From Physocladia obscura (taxonomy: Eukaryota; Chytridiomycota; Chytridiomycetes; Chytridiales; Chytriomycetaceae), in NCBI GenBank assembly GCA_027596945.1, contig JADGJH010001334.1, positions 1 through 10,637 on the forward strand: DNA of 10,637 nucleotides. The letters are read 5' to 3'. A program made the translations under genes and the position numbers. Below the pieces are notes generated by a model, which was given only the letters and a program-made list of their open reading frames with translations, ran no database searches and was not told the origin of the DNA. This document shows positions 6,690 through 10,637 of this stretch, piece by piece. The number at the start of each line of letters is the position of its first letter. Position 1 is the first letter of the stretch.

Positions 6690-8353
6690 ATGAGTGATAA
6701 CATCAAAAACCTGTTCATCTGCAGACAAGCAATCTACAACCTGGTGGACAATGCAGGGATTCAACACAGAGGAGACATGAGAACCAACCTCCAAAAACTC
6801 CTTGAGCTCTGGAAAACACCATATGAAGAAATCAAAGTTGACACAGAAGGATGCACCATCACCTGCAATGAAGAAACAGCCAAAGTTCTTGCTGAATGTG
6901 ATGATCCTGGATCAGATGAATCTGCATTCTATAGTATTGTGACAGGAACCGCAGGGCACCTGAATGCCATTAGAGCATATGGAATGACAATGGAGCCAAC
7001 CTTGCTGGCAAAAATGGTGGCTGGAAAATTCACTGACAGAGAAGCTACTTATGCACACTTCGAAGCAATCACTACCAAATGACAACAATACATTAACACA
7101 ACAGCAATTGAATTCAGTTTTGAACATGATCTGGACAAACTGAACTTTATGGCTATCTCATATGTGATCTTTGCTGGAAAAGTGCTGTATGTGACTGAAT
7201 CAACTGAAAACCCCCACATGTGTGATAAAATAGAAATTGCTGCATCATTGTACATCAGGGATATCAAAGGCAACAAGAACTTACTGGAATGGGACACTGT
7301 GCTTCAAAAAGAAATGAAAGACATCAGATACTTCAAACTTGTTGGTTCTATTGGTGCCCCACAAGGACTTGAAATTGTTACAAAGACAAGGGCTGTGGCA
7401 GAAAAAAACAATGGGAAACAAGTCCAAATCAGAAACACAGAACTTGTAATGCATCTACAGTACAACAAAGTTGATGGAGTAATGAAGAGACAACTCTATT
7501 GTGCAGTATGTGAAGGAAATCATATGGAAGTCCAATGTCCTGTGGCCAAAGAGCATGAAGAAAAAATTTGTAACTGCTTTTAACCAGAAAAACTGAAGGT
7601 TTTAGCCAAAAACACATACACAGTTGAAATCATTGAAAGAAATCTTGCAGATCTTCACAAGCGCCTGGTAATTAATGAAAATACTGCTGAGAGCAACAGA
7701 CAAGATCTGGGCCATGTAAAGTTACAGGTTGATGAAAAAGTGCAGAAGATTGAAGATAGGCTGGAGAAAGTTGTGAAAGCCTGTGATGCAATTAATAGCA
7801 GGCAACAGAAAAAAGGGAAAAATGACTCCACAACAGCAAGCAACCAAGGCAGTCATAGCAAAAAGCGTAATAAGCCAGAAAAACAACATCCAACACTCCT
7901 GGAAGACATTGAAGACACAAAATTGACAGCAACTTAGCCTCAAAGAATAGTGCTGGAACTGAAAAAAAGGAGGCTGAAATTGATACAGTCACAGAAGGAA
8001 GTGGTTATGACTCTGTTGAAACAGTTGGCCAAAAGATTGCAAAAGACCAAGTGTCAAAGGCACCAAATACTCTAATCATGAACACAATTCCAACAGGGAG
8101 AAGAATGAGTGCTGGTACCATTGCAAGAGTTGAGGAGAAGAAGGAAGCAGCACAGGAAGAAAGAAGCCAAGGGGAAGAAAACTTCTCTGGATTGCAAACC
8201 AAAAAAAAGCTGGATATGGAGGAAATGGAGAAGGAGCTGGATGAACAGGAAGACAAAGATGAAAGTATGCAAGTCAATGAAGAGGAAGACAATGGATTTG
8301 GAGCAGAAGATGAAAATGTGGAATGCCCTGAAATGGACCAAAAAAATGTGTGA
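6690..8353 (+). pseudogene. Gag-like LINE ORF1, broken
   Basis: ORF1 proteins bind the element's RNA and form the RNP that is reverse transcribed. One plus frame runs from the ATG at 6690 (context acaATGagt) to 7937 with in-frame stops TGA 7080-7082 and TAA 7581-7583. Then a -1/+2 frame change near 7920-7935 leads into a second frame that ends at TGA 8351-8353, about 555 codons in all. Order: a folded N-terminal part of about 130 residues (MSDNIKNLFICRQAIYNLV...), a central part, a zinc knuckle CAVCEGNHMEVQC (7501-7539), a likely coiled coil (IERNLADLHKRL ... VDEKVQKIEDRLEKVVKA), a basic stretch (QQKKGKN, KKRNKPEK), and a very acidic tail (KELDEQEDKDESMQV). The knuckle spacing is CX2CX3HX4C, one residue shorter than the retroviral-type CX2CX4HX4C. 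The few disabling changes over 1.6 kb suggest a younger copy than the minus-strand ORF2. No RT follows on this strand. Confidence 0.7.
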
Positions 8354-8395
8354 TACAACCAAGGAAATGTGACCATACCCCACAAATGACACAGT

Positions 8396-8538
8396 GGAAA
8401 AAGGGAGAGAAGAAAAAGAAGAAGAAGAAGAAGAAGAAGAAGAAGAAGAAGAAGAAGAAGAAGAAAAAGAAGAAGAAGAAGAAGAAGAAGAAGAAGAAGA
8501 AGAAGAAAAAAAAAGAAGAAAGAGAAAAAGAAAAAGAA
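8396..8538 (+). repeat. 143-nt homopurine tract, (AAG)n microsatellite
   Basis: There is no pyrimidine on the plus strand from 8396 to 8538. The core is an AAG/GAA repeat with a few A insertions. It starts 43 nt after the ORF1 stop, and in one plus frame encodes a long lysine run. It may have grown from a Lys-coding or A-rich segment of the element. Confidence 0.95.
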
Positions 8539-8559
8539 CAGAATCAAAGGAGAACATTG

Positions 8560-8890
8560 GCAACTTTCAATAGGAATACAGAAACAAATAAACTACCTTT
8601 GTCCTCGCCAAAGCACAGTCCATTGCAGCATGCACCACCATTACCACACTCCATCTTGCGCCTGTCCTCGGCGCTGCACAGCTTGTTGGTGCAGTTGTGC
8701 ACAAAGACAGCAGCTAAGCAGCTGCTTTTGTCCCTGCCACCCAACTTACTAGTGGCCGCCATCCTGTCTCTGATGCTGCCGGCCACTGCGCACTTGCACA
8801 ACAACTACTACCACTGCAGGCGCACAGCGGCCTGCGCTTTCGCGGATGCCGTTTGTTTACTGCAGTGTTGCGTTTGTGAAAAAAATGATG
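8560..8890. other. GC-rich island, no gene recognised
   Basis: This block is markedly GC-richer than its neighbours, with CpGs towards 8820-8875. Open frames exist on both strands (plus from 8350 onward through the purine tract; minus 8544-8804, with several Cys), but neither resembles a family I know. It could be the continuation of the plus-strand element (a LINE 5' or inter-ORF region) or an unrelated fragment. It is similar in composition to 5335-5590, but I found no clear shared sequence. Confidence 0.35.
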
Positions 8891-8947
8891 TGACTCTCAA
8901 TTTCTTGAAAGTTTTTTCCCCTTGGACAAGAGAAAATACAGTAATTC

Positions 8948-8953
8948 AATAAA
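8948..8953 (+). terminator. AATAAA polyadenylation signal, plus strand
   Basis: attcAATAAAatc lies after the GC-rich island and could end a plus-strand transcript from the ORF1 unit. A tgtcttgttt downstream is TG-rich, as expected for a cleavage site. Confidence 0.4.
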
Positions 8954-8970
8954 ATCAAAATTTGTCTTGT

Positions 8971-8976
8971 TTTATT
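8971..8976 (-). terminator. AATAAA polyadenylation signal, minus strand
   Basis: On the minus strand, gaatAAAac follows the stop of the 9121-9528 frame by about 145 nt, a reasonable 3' untranslated length. It faces the plus-strand signal 17 nt away. Confidence 0.45.
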
Positions 8977-9120
8977 CTTTTCAGCAAAAATCAACAGAAA
9001 AAAAGGATAATGAAAGACATAACAAGATATTGTGTGAGTTTGGTAAGAATCTATACTATCATATGAATAGTTGAAAAACAAAAGAAACAAGTACAAACAA
9101 TGACAATTCATGTAATAGTA

Positions 9121-9528
9121 TCACTTGGATCTGTAATAAGGTATATCTTTTAGAATCATGTTATGGAACAAATTGTACGTACCTTTGTCAAAATGTATCC
9201 AAAATTGTTCACAAAATGATTTAAAATACACATAATCTTTTTTTTTATCAAAAGAGCTGGCATGAACAGCATTTGTTGAATCTTCATGGGTTGTTGTTGA
9301 CAAACTTTTGTACAATTTGTGTCCAGAATTGACAGTTGCCTGATAGCTAATGCTGTAATTGGAGCAATGAACTATCAAATGCTTGTGAAAATCCTGTTTT
9401 TTATTTGGTGCAGATATTTTATGCAGTTGCTTTGACATAAAAAGAAGATGCAAACAATGGAAATTAAATTTTCTAACCCATTTTCCGACGACAAGAAATT
9501 CTTTCCACCTTGCGCTCCATTCCTGCAA
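9121..9528 (-). CDS. Unrecognised protein, putative last exon of a minus-strand gene
   Basis: A minus frame of about 134 codons ends in YYRSK and TGA at 9121. It opens directly after tctgaagattgcag, a plausible 3' splice acceptor (exon from 9525). The sequence is not low complexity: EWSARWKEFLVVGKWVRKF, then KKQDFHKHLIVHC, then TTTHEDSTNAVHASSF, then FCEQFWIHFDKG. It is rich in aromatic residues and His, with no signal peptide or membrane segment that I would call. I do not recognise the family. An AATAAA sits downstream at 8976-8971. With the exons at 9540-10205 it may form one spliced gene, but stops there argue for a pseudogene, and the exon-to-exon link across 9525-9540 is not established. 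A chance ORF is possible in DNA of this composition. Confidence 0.35.
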   Translation of the reverse strand: MQEWSARWKEFLVVGKWVRKFNFHCLHLLFMSKQLHKISAPNKKQDFHKHLIVHCSNYSISYQATVNSGHKLYKSLSTTTHEDSTNAVHASSFDKKKDYVYFKSFCEQFWIHFDKGTYNLFHNMILKDIPYYRSK

Positions 9529-9539
9529 TCTTCAGAGCA

Positions 9540-9783
9540 TTAATTCAACTGACAACAGCTGCCGTATTGGCTGCCATTTTTTGCATGATGCTCTATTTTA
9601 GCCTGGGTTTCTTGTTGCAGTTGCAGTTGCAGTTAATTTTATCAATTTGAATTTCCAAATTTTCAATTTTTTTGTTAGAAATTGCTTTTCCAGCTTCAAA
9701 AATTTCATAGATTATATCCTCAGTGGCAGGAAGATTTTTTAATTGAAGGAATCAAATTGTCAATGAAGCTGGAATATAGTGTA
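9540..9783 (-). pseudogene. Putative exon with coiled coil, minus strand
   Basis: Read from an acceptor attattag|TAC at 9783, the frame joined from the previous exon gives VHYIPASLT, a TGA, then FLQLKNLPATEDIIYEIF, EAGKAISNKKIENLEIQIDKI, ending in repeated Asn-Cys and a TAG at 9593-9595. A one-base shift at the (TTGCAG)-type repeat keeps a heptad pattern instead (LQLQLQQETQAKIEHH). The leucine/isoleucine spacing suggests a coiled coil broken by an indel. A nearer-3' acceptor (ttccag at 9769) is possible but closes quickly in frame. Family unknown. Confidence 0.35.
9610..9636. repeat. Short TTGCAG tandem repeat
   Basis: Three near-perfect ttgcag units on the plus strand. On the minus strand they fall in the coiled-coil frame as CAACTG (Gln-Leu) repeats, the point where the two readings part. 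Confidence 0.75.
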
Positions 9784-9821
9784 CTAATAATTTAAAACAA
9801 AAAAAAAATGTCACCACTTAC
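9784..9821 (-). other. Putative 38-nt intron
   Basis: It runs from GTAAGTGGTGAC through a T-rich core to AAATTATTAG. A longer alternative ends at ttccag (53 nt). The 38-nt form keeps the reading frame for nine more codons before a TGA. Confidence 0.35.
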
Positions 9822-10008
9822 CAAATCTTAAAATTCTCTGTCTTTGTGAGACGATTGATTCATCTTTATCATGAAGTTTACACTTTGAGCTGCTGGTAGC
9901 TGTGGCATTGTTTTTTTCATCTGATGTTGTGTGAATTTGTGTTTTCCAAGAGTTGGAGATGTTATCGGAAATTTTGTTGGCTCTGTTGTTGTCGGGACCT
10001 TCAGCCAA
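9822..10008 (-). CDS. Putative internal exon, unrecognised, minus strand
   Basis: It is bounded by a strong acceptor (tttatttttggcag, AG at 10010-10009) and a strong donor (G|GTAAGT, 9821-9816). The 187-nt exon is open in a Ser/Thr/Asn/Lys-rich frame (LAEGPDNNRANKISDN at the start, SQRQRILRF at the end). Spliced in this frame it keeps its frame across both neighbouring introns. A second frame is also open over most of it (PTTTEPTKFPITSPTLG), so the frame choice rests on the junctions. The composition looks like a disordered linker. No domain is recognised. Confidence 0.4.
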
Positions 10009-10047
10009 CTGCCAAAAATAAAACAAATAAAATTATTAAGCACTTAC
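10009..10047 (-). other. Putative 39-nt intron
   Basis: It runs from GTAAGTGCTTAATAA through a T-rich tract to TTTGGCAG. Both sites are near consensus, with a branch-point-like cttaata close to the donor. It is very short for an animal intron but its sites are strong. Confidence 0.45.
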
Positions 10048-10205
10048 AAGAATGTATTCTTCAACTCCAAATCACGAAGATATTCTTAATTTGTGTTGTC
10101 GATTAAAATGGTGCCGATCAGTTTTGCAAATGAAAAATTCACAGTGTGTATTGACGCCTTTGGAAATAGTCCCAAATAAATTTTGGTGTAGTTTAAGAGC
10201 GACCA
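10048..10205 (-). pseudogene. Putative first exon, Cys/His-containing, minus strand
   Basis: From the ATG at 10205-10203 the minus frame reads MVALKLHQNLFGTISKGV, then HCEFFICKTDRHHFNRQH, KLRISS, a TGA, then FGVEEYIL up to the donor at 10047. The Cys and His spacing (C-x4-C ... H-H-x4-H) hints at a metal-binding finger but fits no standard finger class I know. The in-frame TGA (perhaps from CGA or TGG) implies a pseudogene, a wrong frame, or recoding. A competing ATG at about 10254 opens another frame (MTTIEVNTNFQQL) of 57 codons. Confidence 0.3.
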
Positions 10206-10637
10206 TTCAGAGCAGGGCAGCTGTTGAAAGTTGGTGTTGACTTCGATGGTGGTCATTTTTCAAATTGGAGAAAGTTTTTGCGAGGAAAAGTAAAGAAAAG
10301 GGCAACGATAATCCACTTTGAAACTCCGTAAATCCCATAAACCGTAAAACTTTAATATTAAGTATATAATTGGTTGTTTTCTAAATTTTCACTGGTTTTA
10401 TACGGCTATTTACATTTATTGACACATGAATATTAAATTTTTTTGAAGTTTTCGAAATTTTTCGCGTGGTTCAGTTCTGATAAGATTTTCTAATTCCTAT
10501 TCAATCAAAAGAAATGAAATAAAAGAACTGAAAGCAAAGAAAAAAAAAAAAAAATTAAAAACAAAAAAAAAAAAACGAAAACCGAAAAAAGAAGACAAAA
10601 TTGGAAATATATCCAAAAATGAAAAAGAAAAGTTGTA
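10206..10637. other. AT-rich flank, no gene seen
   Basis: There is no frame of convincing composition. A-rich runs occur at 10540-10555 and 10564-10576, and the final 130 nt are mostly purine. It could be the 5' flank of the minus-strand exons. No TATA box or initiator stands out enough to be called. Confidence 0.4.

Noticed and set aside
8005..8563. Long minus-strand Leu/Ser-rich frames across the purine tract
   Set aside because: They are the complement of (AAG)n and of the acidic ORF1 tail. The composition is dictated by the microsatellite.
8544..8804. Cys-rich minus frame (CGNGGACCNGLC) as a secreted cysteine peptide
   Set aside because: There is no signal peptide, cysteine spacing is irregular, and GC-rich DNA gives Cys/Gly codons by chance.
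10540..10576. A runs as a LINE poly(A) tail
   Set aside because: No element sequence adjoins them, and they are interrupted runs in generally A-rich DNA.

Overview
The window is nuclear DNA of a eukaryote. Short GT-AG introns are suggested, AATAAA signals are present, the base composition is AT-rich with long A/T runs, and most of the window is filled by decayed transposable elements. An invertebrate animal is my best guess, from overall feel and from the SURP-type and histone-type sequences. I cannot name a species.

Layout. 1-526: an AT-rich leader, then one GC-richer exon that looks like a SURP (SWAP) splicing-factor domain ending at a GTGAGT donor. 527-1217: low-complexity intron or intergenic DNA. 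1218-1425 (minus): a decayed histone H3 relic. About 1658-5323 (minus): a dead non-LTR retrotransposon (LINE) ORF2, with a lysine-rich N-terminal extension, an APE-type endonuclease with recognisable catalytic motifs, a basic linker, and a reverse transcriptase running to YVDD. It is broken by several frameshifts and stops. 5335-5590: a GC-rich island, perhaps a LINE 5' untranslated or promoter region. About 5717-8353 (plus): a lysine-rich leader followed by a gag-like ORF1 (zinc knuckle, coiled coil, acidic tail) with two in-frame stops and one frameshift. This ORF1 points away from ORF2. A 626-bp terminal-inverted-repeat DNA transposon (6051-6676) is inserted just before it. 8396-8538: 143 nt of uninterrupted purine, mostly (AAG)n. 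8560-8890: a second GC-rich island. 8940-8980: two converging AATAAA signals. 8971-10205 (minus): a weakly supported spliced gene or pseudogene with introns of only 38 and 39 nt. 10206-10637: AT-rich DNA with no gene seen.

How the parts fit. ORF1 and ORF2 would normally lie in tandem on one strand. Here they are head to head, so either two insertions met or a single insertion had its 5' half inverted (twin priming). The TIR element came later, splitting the leader from ORF1. None of the mobile genes looks able to work now. The TIR element is the freshest piece: the outer 93 nt of its two arms are identical. It keeps only the start of a transposase-like gene, so it would need a transposase supplied elsewhere.
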